Positions 1 to 7,210 of a stretch of 7,210 bases of DNA are shown in pieces. Source of the stretch: Alphaproteobacteria bacterium. Its GTDB lineage: Bacteria > Pseudomonadota > Alphaproteobacteria > Rhizobiales > Hyphomicrobiaceae. The stretch covers positions 1-7,210 of the forward strand of contig VBAB01000463.1 of NCBI GenBank assembly GCA_005888525.1, given 5' to 3'. The translations under genes and the position numbers were made by a program. A model generated the notes under the pieces. That model made no database searches. It was given only the letters and a program-made list of their open reading frames with translations, and was not told where the DNA came from. Within the stretch, counting starts at the first letter, position 1, and every line of letters starts with the position of its first letter.

Positions 1-404
1 AGGCGCCGCTGCTCGGTGGCGTGCCGCTCAAGCAGGTAGGAGAGGTCCTCGGCGGTGCGGAAGGCCCACTTGCCCGCGATCCTGACGAGGTTGATGCCGC
101 GGCTGGCGTAGAAGCCCTTCAGCTCCTCGAGCAGCGCGGCCACGTCGTCCTGGGATCCCAGGTGCGCACGCAGGTACTGCTCGGCCAGCGGCTCGGAGGC
201 GGCGAACAGCAGCGCCTCGAGAATCCGCAGCTGATCGCGGCGGTCCGCGGAAGGCAGCCGGCCGACGTTGGGCGGCAGTCCACGCCAGCCTTCGTGCGCC
301 AGCACCTCGCTCGCATCGGCTGCGGGCTCGGCCCTTGCGGCGTCCTCGCGGGCTTCCTCCGCCTCGTCCCTGTGCGGGACCACGGTGAGCTTCGGCGGAA
401 CCAT
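1..404 (-). CDS. scpB: ScpB, condensin subunit (5' part, cut by window edge)
   Basis: The first 134 codons of segregation and condensation protein B are present; the 3' end lies beyond base 1. ScpB forms winged-helix dimers that bind the kleisin ScpA in the SMC-ScpA-ScpB condensin, which compacts and helps segregate the chromosome in the cytoplasm. The recognisable core starts near residue 64 with LRILEALLFAASEPL and continues through GINLVRIAGKWAFRTAEDL, typical of the first winged-helix domain. About 60 residues precede it, including an Ala/Glu/Asp/Arg-rich stretch (residues 13-35) that is probably disordered. The ATG at 404 is supported by AAGGGG six bases upstream and by an in-frame TAG at 432-434. 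The gene follows scpA by 45 nt on the same strand, which fits co-transcription. The family call is secure; the length and integrity of the C-terminal part cannot be judged. Confidence 0.93.
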   Translation of the reverse strand, partial: MVPPKLTVVPHRDEAEEAREDAARAEPAADASEVLAHEGWRGLPPNVGRLPSADRRDQLRILEALLFAASEPLAEQYLRAHLGSQDDVAALLEELKGFYASRGINLVRIAGKWAFRTAEDLSYLLERHATEQRR

Positions 405-410
405 CTCTGT

Positions 411-416
411 CCCCTT
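411..416 (-). promoter_or_regulatory. Ribosome binding site of scpB
   Basis: AAGGGG on the minus strand lies six bases before the ATG at 404. Together with the in-frame TAG at 432-434 it fixes the scpB start and so supports the long N-terminal extension before the conserved domain. Confidence 0.6.
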
Positions 417-449
417 CTTCTTCTGCAGGCTCTAGCTCCGACGCTCACC

Positions 450-1276
450 TCAACCGATACGCTGCCACGCGGCACCGTCCTCGCGCTTGCGCACATAGAT
501 GGGTGCGAAGGGCTCCGCCTGCGAGATCTCGACCAGTCCCTCGCGTGCCATTTCCAGCGTCGCCCCGAATGAGCTGGCGACGGCCGTGCGGGCGACGTCG
601 GGACTGCCCAGGTATTGCTCCAGATACTTCGATAGGGCCATCCACTCTCCCGTCCATTGGCCGATCAGCGCCTCGAGGCGTTGCCGCGCGTCCTTGATGG
701 ACCACACCGTGCGCCGGGGAACGACGTGCACGCGCTTGGTGGTGCGCCGGCGCTGCTCGGCGTAGGCCTTGAGCAGGTCGTAGATGATGGCGGTATACTG
801 CCGCACACGGATGGTGCGCATGCCCTCCGGCATGCCGCGCGCGAAAATGTCGCGTCCGAGGCCTCCAAACGCTTGAGCCGGAACGCCAGCCTGGCGGCCA
901 GCTCCTCGCCGGTCGGCTGGTCGGCGGCGGCTTCGCGCGGCAGCAGCAGCCTCGACTTGAGATAGGCGAGCCAGGCCGCCATCACCAGGTAGTCGGCCGC
1001 AAGCTCCAGGCGCAGCTTGTGCGCATGGGCAATGAACAACAGATACTGATCGGCCAGCGCCAGCACCGAGATCTTGGCGAGGTCCACTTTCTGCGTACGC
1101 GCCAGCGCCAGCAGCACGTCGAGCGGACCCTCGAAGCCGTCGAGGCTCACCACCAGGGCATCCTGTGTCCCCACGGCGTCCTCAGCAGCCTCCCAGGCCT
1201 CGAAATCGGGCTGGGAAGTCTGTGGCGTTTCAGGCGCTTGTGGCGTCTCGGGCGTGGCGGCGCCGGCGTCAGCCAT
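450..1276 (-). pseudogene. scpA: ScpA, condensin kleisin, frameshifted with an internal deletion
   Basis: ScpA bridges the SMC head domains and binds ScpB. Two reading frames carry its parts. The first (1276 down to about 861) gives residues 1-139: a Pro/Thr-rich leader with a repeated PETPQ, then the kleisin N-terminal domain with DGFEGPLDVLLALARTQKVD and DYLVMAAWLAYLKSRLLLP, ending at RLKRLEA. The second (860 to 450) begins LGRDIFARGMPEG and includes IYDLLKAYAEQRRR, RRTVWSIKDA and SSFGATLEMAREGLVEISQ, the C-terminal winged-helix part that contacts SMC. In relatives about 13 residues separate RLEA from LGRD; here they are absent and the frame moves by one base. That suggests loss of about 40 nt (any number that is 1 more than a multiple of 3). 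The first frame as read stops at 665 after 203 codons. GGGAGA 11 bases before the ATG is a plausible ribosome site. It could be a real mutation or an assembly fault; everything else in both halves looks intact. Confidence 0.88.
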
Positions 1277-1307
1277 GCTGGTCTCGATCTCCCTGATCGG
1301 TGGAAAA

Positions 1308-1325
1308 CCTGTGAATCATTACAGG
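1308..1325 (-). terminator. Weak hairpin with T-run between nagZ and scpA
   Basis: On the minus strand CCTGT and ACAGG form a perfect 5-bp stem around an 8-base loop, followed directly by TTTTCC. The arrangement resembles a small intrinsic terminator or attenuator just after nagZ, but the stem is short and the T-run is only four bases. The same dyad could be an operator, or chance. The 64-nt gap holds nothing else except the scpA ribosome site. Confidence 0.2.
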
Positions 1326-1340
1326 CGAGATTACACTGAT

Positions 1341-2351
1341 TCAGGCAGTCCGGTGCAGTACCTCGGCAAGGCGGGCCTCCGCCTCGGCGACCTCGAAGGG
1401 CTGCTGTTGCCGGAATACGGCACGGGCACGCTCGAAGCGCGCTAGTGCCCGCCCCGCAAGCGGCGGCGCAACTGCGGCTACGCTCTCGGTTTCCTGAAGG
1501 CCGCCGTTGCACGCCAGCACCACGTCCGAGCCGGCGGCGAACACGGCGGCAGCCCGCGCGGCAACGCCACCGGCGAGCGCTTTCATGGCGAGATCGTCGC
1601 TCATCAGCAGGCCGTCGAAGCCGATGCTGCCGCGGACGACGTCCTCGGTCACGCGCCTGGAGATGCTGGCCGGTGCGTCGGCATCGTAGGCGGTGAAGAC
1701 GACGTGCGCCGTCATGGCCGCAGGCAATTTGGCGAGCCGACGGAACGGCACGAAATCGGAGGCCTCCAGCTCCTCCTGCGTCGCCCTGACGACGGGCAAG
1801 TCGAAGTGGCTGTCAGCCATGGCGCGGCCGTGCCCCGGGATATGCTTGATGACGGGTAGCACGCCCCCGGCCATCAGCCCTTCCGCCACCGCCGCGCCTA
1901 GCTCAGCCACATCCTCCGCTCGGTCCGCGTAGGCCCGATCGCCGATGACGCCGTGGCTGCCGGGAGCTGGCACGTCCAGCAGGGGGGCGCAGTTGGTGTT
2001 GATGCCGACGGCGCACAGGTCTGCCGCCGTCAGCCGGGCCGCCGCGCAAGCGGCTCGCGCCGCCCGCTGCAGATCGCCCCCATAGCCCGCGGCATAGGCC
2101 GCGGCCGCGGGCAGCGTTCGCCAATGGGGTGGCTTGAGCCGCTGCACGCGCCCGCCCTCCTGATCGATGAGGACGAGGATTTCTTCGCCCACCGCGGCGC
2201 TTGCGGCGCCGGTCAGGCGGCGCAGCTGGTCCGGGTCGACGGCGTTGCGCGCGAACAGGATCACCCCGCACGGGCGCGCCTCGCGCAACACGGCGGCCTC
2301 GCGTGCCGAAAGCTCGGGCCCTGCAAGACCGGTGATGAACGCCGAGAGCAT
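1341..2351 (-). CDS. nagZ: Beta-N-acetylglucosaminidase NagZ (GH3), peptidoglycan recycling
   Basis: This cytoplasmic enzyme removes N-acetylglucosamine from GlcNAc-anhydroMurNAc peptides taken up during cell-wall turnover. Its anhydromuropeptide products are the usual signals for AmpR-type beta-lactamase control where that system exists. The protein has 336 residues, close to the usual single-domain NagZ length. Visible family marks are LIDQEGGRVQRL (residues 61-72, substrate-binding side), KHIPGHG at 169-175 followed by DSH at 180-182 (the mobile loop with the His/Asp acid-base pair), and MSDDLAMKAL at 250-259, where the first Asp of SDD (252) is the expected nucleophile. No signal peptide is seen, as expected for a cytoplasmic enzyme. 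The ATG at 2351 has only a weak upstream purine run (AGAGTGA). It follows the SPOR gene by 163 nt and precedes scpA by 64 nt. All catalytic motifs are present, so it is probably functional. Confidence 0.96.
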   Translation of the reverse strand: MLSAFITGLAGPELSAREAAVLREARPCGVILFARNAVDPDQLRRLTGAASAAVGEEILVLIDQEGGRVQRLKPPHWRTLPAAAAYAAGYGGDLQRAARAACAAARLTAADLCAVGINTNCAPLLDVPAPGSHGVIGDRAYADRAEDVAELGAAVAEGLMAGGVLPVIKHIPGHGRAMADSHFDLPVVRATQEELEASDFVPFRRLAKLPAAMTAHVVFTAYDADAPASISRRVTEDVVRGSIGFDGLLMSDDLAMKALAGGVAARAAAVFAAGSDVVLACNGGLQETESVAAVAPPLAGRALARFERARAVFRQQQPFEVAEAEARLAEVLHRTA

Positions 2352-2514
2352 GTCAAGATCACTCTTGCGGCCCTGCGAGCCATCGGGGCTGGGGCAATTG
2401 CGGCTCGGGGCCGCGACACTGCGCCTGCCGATCGCAGCGACATCGGCGCTGCTTCACGTCGAATTTCGGACAACTCGTTGCGCGCGCGGCAAGCCGACCA
2501 ACTAAAGGATCGCC
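2352..2514 (-). other. 163-nt gap between the SPOR gene and nagZ
   Basis: This is one of the two largest non-coding gaps in the window. It contains a perfect 6-bp inverted repeat (GCCGAT at 2427-2432, ATCGGC at 2442-2447) with a 9-base loop and no T-run. I see no convincing sigma-70 type promoter. A 91-codon frame crosses it on the minus strand but continues out of frame into nagZ and shows no family resemblance. The gap could hold an internal promoter for nagZ-scpA-scpB that is not recognisable by eye. Confidence 0.4.
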
Positions 2515-3948
2515 TCAGTACTTCATGACCCAGCAATCAGGGTGGCCGGCGGCCTTGAGCTGAGTGCACAGGCCGGCAGCCGCATCACGCGAGCCTGGCG
2601 GACCGACGACGAGCCGATAGCGTACACCCTTCTCGCCGAGGTTGGCCTCCTGCACGTCGGGCGTCCGGCTCGCAAGCACGCTGCCGTACTTCTCTTGCAT
2701 GTTAGCGAAGACTGTCAGGGCGTCCATGCGCGACTTCTGCGAGGACAGAACCGCCACGAACCCTGTCCCCGACGCCGACGTCACTGCGGGTGCGGCAGAG
2801 GCTTCCTTCTTCGGCACGGGGGCCTTGACCGGGGCCTTCTTCACGGGAGCGGCAGGCTCCGCCGCTGCCGGCGCAGGCATGTTGGCGGCAGAAGCGACCC
2901 TGACCGGGGGCTGCTGGACGGCCTTGACTGGCGGCCCCGGTGGCGGAAGCTGCACGCGAGCCGCCGAGGGAGGCGCCTGTGGCGGCAGCTGGGCGCGCGC
3001 CGGCGGTGGTCCCATGTTCTCGAGCGTCACGCCGGGCACGACGATGAGACCTGGGGGCGCAGATGGCGCGGCCGCGGGGGCGGGTTGCGGACCGCCAGGC
3101 GAGATGGGGATGAGCCGCACCTTGCGCGGCGCGTTGGGATCGTCGATGACGCGCTCCTCCGGCGCCGCTGATGCGTTGCCGGGCGCTGCCGGAGCACCCT
3201 CGTCGCCAAGCCGGTTCAGGAGCTTCTTGTCCGTGTGCGCGAATCCCTTGCCGTCGGCAAACTCGGGCTTGGACTTGGTCGGCCCTTGCGTGTCCTTGAT
3301 CACCGCGACCGGACCGGTGCGCGAGGGGAAGAAGGTCTTGTAGGCGTAGGCCATGCCACCGCCCAGGCCGATCGCACCGACCAGCGCGGCGACGATCATC
3401 AGACCACGACGTGCGCGACGCGGCTCGTCCTCTTCCTCCGCCATGGCCTCGTCGAACTCGGCGTCGGTCTCGCCGTAGCCCTGCGGGGCGCCGAACTGGG
3501 CTGGATCCTGAGGGGACTGGAATTGGCCGGGGTCAGGCTGGGCATATCCCTGGCCCGGTGCCGACATGTAGTTGCCGAGATCGTAGCCGCGTGGATCGGC
3601 CTGCTGTCCCCAGGGCGGTTCAGCGGACCCGTGCTGGCCCTGCTGCGCATAGCCGTAATTGGGATCCTGGTCCGCCACGGGCTGCGGTGGATAGCGATTG
3701 AAGGGCATCTGCTGCCCCGAACTCTCGGGAGGGAACGGCAACGGCTCTGCGTAGCCCTGCGCGGCATCCGGCTGCGGGAAATGGAATCCCTGCACCGGCT
3801 GCTGCCCGTAGCCCTGCTGCGGCGGCCATTGTGGCGACGGCTGCGTTATGGGCTGCGAATTGGGCTGCATCCTGAGGAGATCATCCGCCGCGGTTCGACG
3901 CGGCTGCGGCTTCATCCCCAGTTGCCCGTTCGGACCGCTCCGAGACAT
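2515..3948 (-). CDS. SPOR-domain membrane protein with QGY-rich cytoplasmic tail
   Basis: This is a 477-residue bitopic inner-membrane protein. Residues 1-27 are basic and polar; 28-160 are a low-complexity Pro/Gln/Gly/Tyr region with repeated QGY motifs; 161-176 are acidic; RRARR at 177-181 precedes one hydrophobic helix at about 182-204. That order predicts N-in, C-out topology. A segment at 213-248 (VIKDTQGPTKSKPE, then KKLLNRLGD) resembles one seen next to the membrane in alphaproteobacterial SPOR proteins. A Pro/Ala-rich periplasmic linker follows (about 251-393), then the SPOR domain (about 394-477) with FVAVLSSQKS, LGEKGVRYRLVVGPP and CTQLKAAGHPDCWV. SPOR domains bind septal glycan strands stripped of stem peptides, so a role in division or wall remodelling is inferred; the exact partner is unknown. 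AGGGGA eight bases before the ATG supports the start. It follows argS by 49 nt. The long composition-biased tail is the variable part of the family. Confidence 0.9.
   Translation of the reverse strand: MSRSGPNGQLGMKPQPRRTAADDLLRMQPNSQPITQPSPQWPPQQGYGQQPVQGFHFPQPDAAQGYAEPLPFPPESSGQQMPFNRYPPQPVADQDPNYGYAQQGQHGSAEPPWGQQADPRGYDLGNYMSAPGQGYAQPDPGQFQSPQDPAQFGAPQGYGETDAEFDEAMAEEEDEPRRARRGLMIVAALVGAIGLGGGMAYAYKTFFPSRTGPVAVIKDTQGPTKSKPEFADGKGFAHTDKKLLNRLGDEGAPAAPGNASAAPEERVIDDPNAPRKVRLIPISPGGPQPAPAAAPSAPPGLIVVPGVTLENMGPPPARAQLPPQAPPSAARVQLPPPGPPVKAVQQPPVRVASAANMPAPAAAEPAAPVKKAPVKAPVPKKEASAAPAVTSASGTGFVAVLSSQKSRMDALTVFANMQEKYGSVLASRTPDVQEANLGEKGVRYRLVVGPPGSRDAAAGLCTQLKAAGHPDCWVMKY
3337..3402 (-). other. 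Transmembrane helix of the SPOR protein
   Basis: Residues 183-204 of the SPOR protein form a hydrophobic Gly/Ala-rich segment (LMIVAALVGAIGLGGGMAYA). RRARR just before it and absence of a signal-peptidase site after it indicate an uncleaved anchor with the N-terminus inside the cell. Confidence 0.8.
3469..3867 (-). repeat. Region encoding QGY/Pro-rich low-complexity segment
   Basis: Codons 28-160 of the SPOR gene encode an imperfectly repetitive stretch with recurrent QGY (QQGYGQQ, AQGYAEP, GQGYAQP, PQGYGE) and PDPGQFQ / QDPAQFG style units. Aromatic residues, mostly Tyr with some Phe, are spaced through a Gln/Gly/Pro background. It should be disordered in the cytoplasm. The repeats are degenerate at the DNA level, not a clean tandem array. 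Confidence 0.7.
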
Positions 3949-3997
3949 GGCCGAAATCCCCTGTCTATTCCCCGTTCACGCGCTTCGAATCGTGACT

Positions 3998-5755
3998 TTA
4001 TCGCATCTCGTCAGGAGCGTGTACGCCAATAATCGCCAAACCCGCGGCCAAAACCTGTGCATTGGCCCGGATTAGCGCGAGGCGTGCGGCAGTTAGAGTC
4101 CCGTCATGGGCCTGGATAAAGCGCAAATGTGGCGATTCATTGCCCTTCGTCCATTGCGTGTGAAAAGCTGCAGCCAAATCATAGAGATAGAACGCCAGGC
4201 GATGCGGCTCGTGGGCGCGCGCAGCCCCCTCGACGACCTGTGGAAATGCCGCGAGCTTCTTGATGAGCTCGATCTCGCCCGCATCCCGCAGCAAGGACAG
4301 ATCGGCGTTCGCCACCTCCGGCGCTTCGGCGGTTAAATGGGGAAAAGTGTCCCTCACGTTGCGGAACACCGAGCGCGCCCGCGCATGCGCATATTGAACA
4401 TAGAAGACCGGATTGTCCTTCGACTGCTCCAGCACCTTGGCGAGGTCGAAGTCGAGCGGCGCGTCGTTCTTGCGGTAGAGCATCATGAAGCGCACGGGGT
4501 CGCGGCCGACCTCGTCGACCACCTCGCGCAGCGTCACGAAGGCGCCTGCCCGCTTGGACATGCGCACCGGCTCGCCGGCGCGGGTAAGGCGCACGAGCTG
4601 GCACACCTTGATGTCGAGATCGACCTTGCCGTCCGACAGGGCTGCCACCGCCGCCTTCACGCGGGTCAGGTAGCCGGCATGGTCGGCTCCGAACATGTTG
4701 ATCAGGTGCCTGAAGCCGCGGGCGAGCTTGTTGTGGTGATAGGCCATGTCGGCGGCGAAGTAGGTGTAGCTGCCATCTGATTTCATCAGTGCGCGGTCGA
4801 CATCGTCGCCGAACGCCGTGGACTTGAACAGCGTCTGCTCGCGGTCCTCCCAGTCGGCGTCGTCGTGGCCCTTGGGCTTCTCCAGCCGTCCCTGAAAAAC
4901 GAGGCCCTTCTTGCGTAGCTCCTCGATGGTCTCTGCCACCTCGTCCTTGCCGGCCGTGAGGGAGCGCTCGGAGAAGAAGATGTCATGGCGGATATCGAGT
5001 GCGGCAAGGTCATCCTTGATCATAGCCAGCATGGCTGTGACCGCCGCCGCGCGCACCATGGGCAGCCAACGCTCCTCCGGGAGATTGAGGAGTGAAGGTC
5101 CATGCGCGTCCGCCAGGGCCTTGCCAACCGGTTTCAGGTAGTCGCCGGGATAGAGACCCGCAGGGATTTCGCCGATGTCCTCGCCGAGCGCCTCGCGATA
5201 GCGCAGGAAAGCGGAGCGCGCCAGAGTATCGACCTGGGCGCCGGCATCGTTGACGTAGTACTCGCGTGTTACGGCGTAACCGGTGAACGCAAGCAGGTTC
5301 GCGAGCGCGTCACCGAAGGCTGCCCCGCGGCCGTGACCCACGTGCAGGGGCCCGGTTGGGTTTACCGAAACGTACTCGACATTGACCGGTTCGCCGAAGC
5401 CGAGATCTGCTCGCCCGTAACCGGCTCCCGCCTTCAGGATGGCGGAAACGACGCCCTGCCAGAAGGCTGGCCGGAAGCCCAAGTTCAGAAAGCCCGGCCC
5501 CGCCACGTCGACTCTCTCGATGTCGGGATCGGCCGTGAGCTTGTTCGCCAGGAGCTGTGCGATGTCGCGCGGCTTCATCTTGGCCGCCTTCGCCAGCACC
5601 AGCGCCGCGTTGGAGGCGAGATCGCCGTGCGCGGCATCGCGCGGCGGGGCCACCTCGACGTGGGCGAAGTCGAGCCCAGCCGGCAGCGTACCTTCGGCCT
5701 GCAAGGCTTCCAGCGCGTCGAGAATGCGGCTGTGCACCAGGGCATAGACATTCAT
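3998..5755 (-). CDS. argS: Arginyl-tRNA synthetase
   Basis: This class I synthetase attaches arginine to tRNA-Arg using ATP. From the chosen start the protein has 585 residues, a normal length. The N-terminal tRNA-binding domain carries EVAPPRDAAHGDLASNAAL. The catalytic fold follows with NVEYVSVNPTGPLHVGHGRG (HVGH being the HIGH motif, residues 138-141) and the KMSK equivalent RMSKRAGAF (398-406). The C-terminal part, with YVQYAHARARSV and FYLYDLAAAFHTQW, is the DALR-type helical anticodon domain. A GTG at 5776 would add seven residues, but it abuts the inverted repeat and has no ribosome site; the ATG at 5755 gives MNVYALV, the usual N-terminus, with a weak AGG eight bases upstream. The gene lies between dgt and the SPOR gene, as in related genomes. 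No missing residues or frame breaks are seen. Confidence 0.96.
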   Translation of the reverse strand: MNVYALVHSRILDALEALQAEGTLPAGLDFAHVEVAPPRDAAHGDLASNAALVLAKAAKMKPRDIAQLLANKLTADPDIERVDVAGPGFLNLGFRPAFWQGVVSAILKAGAGYGRADLGFGEPVNVEYVSVNPTGPLHVGHGRGAAFGDALANLLAFTGYAVTREYYVNDAGAQVDTLARSAFLRYREALGEDIGEIPAGLYPGDYLKPVGKALADAHGPSLLNLPEERWLPMVRAAAVTAMLAMIKDDLAALDIRHDIFFSERSLTAGKDEVAETIEELRKKGLVFQGRLEKPKGHDDADWEDREQTLFKSTAFGDDVDRALMKSDGSYTYFAADMAYHHNKLARGFRHLINMFGADHAGYLTRVKAAVAALSDGKVDLDIKVCQLVRLTRAGEPVRMSKRAGAFVTLREVVDEVGRDPVRFMMLYRKNDAPLDFDLAKVLEQSKDNPVFYVQYAHARARSVFRNVRDTFPHLTAEAPEVANADLSLLRDAGEIELIKKLAAFPQVVEGAARAHEPHRLAFYLYDLAAAFHTQWTKGNESPHLRFIQAHDGTLTAARLALIRANAQVLAAGLAIIGVHAPDEMR

Positions 5756-5776
5756 CGGGTTGCCTGTCTGAGACAC

Positions 5777-5796
5777 GTGAGATCGTGAGTGGTGAG
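5777..5796 (+). repeat. Left arm of 20-bp perfect inverted repeat
   Basis: The arm reads GTGAGATCGTGAGTGGTGAG on the plus strand and is the exact reverse complement of 5885-5904. It belongs to a longer run of four GTGAG units starting at 5777, 5785, 5792 and 5800 (spacing 8, 7, 8). It lies about 21 bases upstream of the argS ATG. Confidence 0.95.
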
Positions 5797-5884
5797 ATGG
5801 TGAGTATTAGGTCGGCGCGAGCCGCAAGGTCAGTTCCCGCCTTGCCACATAGAAATGACGCGGTGCGTCGCTCGCCGAACCAAA

Positions 5885-5904
5885 CTCACCACTCACGATC
5901 TCAC
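5885..5904 (-). repeat. Right arm of 20-bp perfect inverted repeat
   Basis: This is the exact reverse complement of 5777-5796 and starts 23 bases after the dgt stop codon in the direction of transcription. On the minus strand the GTGAG units begin at 5911, 5904, 5896 and 5889. Confidence 0.95.
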
Positions 5905-5926
5905 CACTCACCATTTTGCGCCGGAG

Positions 5927-7177
<1,251 letters not shown>

Positions 7178-7210
7178 GCGGAAACACCGGGTTTGACAAG
7201 GGGGTGCGCG

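Larger units (their letters stand above)
5777..5911. other. Inverted-repeat element filling the dgt-argS gap
   Basis: Two groups of four GTGAG units face each other around an 88-bp centre. The left group runs on the plus strand (5777-5804) and the right group on the minus strand (5911-5885, spacing 7, 8, 7). The arms pair perfectly over 20 bp, or in a slipped register over 14 bp (5785-5798 with 5898-5911). The centre carries small dyads: CGGC/GCCG around a four-base loop (5813-5824), GCAAGG/CCTTGC (5824-5829 and 5840-5845) and GACGC/GCGTC around three bases (5857-5869). There is no T-run after the stem and no open frame of note. It could be a REP- or MITE-like dispersed element, a processing or attenuation structure between dgt and argS, or a protein-binding array. 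Which of these it is cannot be told from one copy. No clear argS promoter is visible within it. Confidence 0.75.

Noticed and set aside
119..572. Overlapping open frames on both strands around the scpB start
   Set aside because: Arg/Ser/Pro-rich frames opposite or out of phase with scpB and the scpA 3' end; the scpB frame from 404 carries the conserved winged-helix sequence.
824..866. Programmed ribosomal frameshift or split gene as the explanation for scpA
   Set aside because: No slippery heptamer is visible at the junction, and residues conserved in the family are missing altogether, so recoding alone would not restore a normal ScpA.
2261..2536. Minus-strand 91-codon frame across the SPOR-nagZ gap
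   Set aside because: It runs out of frame into nagZ, overlaps the SPOR stop and shows no family signal or ribosome site.
2642..3343. Plus-strand open frame of 233 codons, Gly/Ala-rich
   Set aside because: It mirrors the Pro/Ala-rich linker of the SPOR protein; low-complexity GC-rich coding sequence readily gives long antisense frames.
3235..4032. Plus-strand open frame of 265 codons opposite the SPOR gene
   Set aside because: It lies antisense to the SPOR gene, is Arg/Leu-rich and lacks family motifs. The minus-strand frame has a membrane helix and a SPOR domain, which decides the matter.
5102..5788. Plus-strand open frame of 228 codons opposite argS
   Set aside because: It is antisense to the conserved N-terminal half of argS, has biased residue composition and no recognisable domain; it is a by-product of high GC content.
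5804..5840. Sigma-70 promoter for argS on the minus strand (CTGACC, then TAATAC or AATACT)
   Set aside because: Matches to consensus are poor (four of six at best) at 18-19 base spacing; not enough to call a promoter.
5857..5869. GACGC/GCGTC hairpin in the dgt-argS gap as a Rho-independent terminator
   Set aside because: The stem is only five base pairs and no T-run follows on either strand; it is described as part of the larger inverted-repeat element instead.

Overview
The window is a compact block of housekeeping genes from a high-GC alphaproteobacterium, most likely in the Hyphomicrobiales or a close relative. This placement rests on GC-rich third positions, protein style and gene order; no 16S or other phylogenetic marker search was possible. 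Every gene I can support lies on the minus strand, so the transcripts read from high to low coordinates.

In transcription order the layout is: dgt, an HD-domain dNTP triphosphohydrolase (7177 to 5927); a 150-170 nt gap holding a striking inverted-repeat element (about 5777-5911); argS, arginyl-tRNA synthetase (5755 to 3998); a long one-pass membrane protein with a C-terminal SPOR domain (3948 to 2515); a 163 nt gap; nagZ, a family GH3 beta-N-acetylglucosaminidase (2351 to 1341); scpA, a condensin kleisin broken by a frameshift with missing residues (1276 to 450); and the 5' part of scpB (404 to 1, running off the window). Spacing between argS, the SPOR gene, nagZ, scpA and scpB is 45 to 163 nt with no strong terminator, so they could be one transcription unit. 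Expected neighbours outside the window, from memory of related genomes, are tatABC and serS beyond scpB.

The genes fall into three themes: nucleotide pool control and translation (dgt, argS), cell-wall recycling and septal peptidoglycan recognition (nagZ, SPOR protein), and chromosome compaction (scpA, scpB). This grouping is a familiar alphaproteobacterial arrangement, not a new system.

The most notable observations are the scpA lesion, where about 13 residues and the reading frame are lost at one point, and the dgt-argS gap element: eight GTGAG units in two oppositely oriented groups of four, giving a perfect 20-bp inverted repeat around an 88-bp centre that itself contains small hairpins. 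I found no mobile element, CRISPR array, tRNA or rRNA gene.
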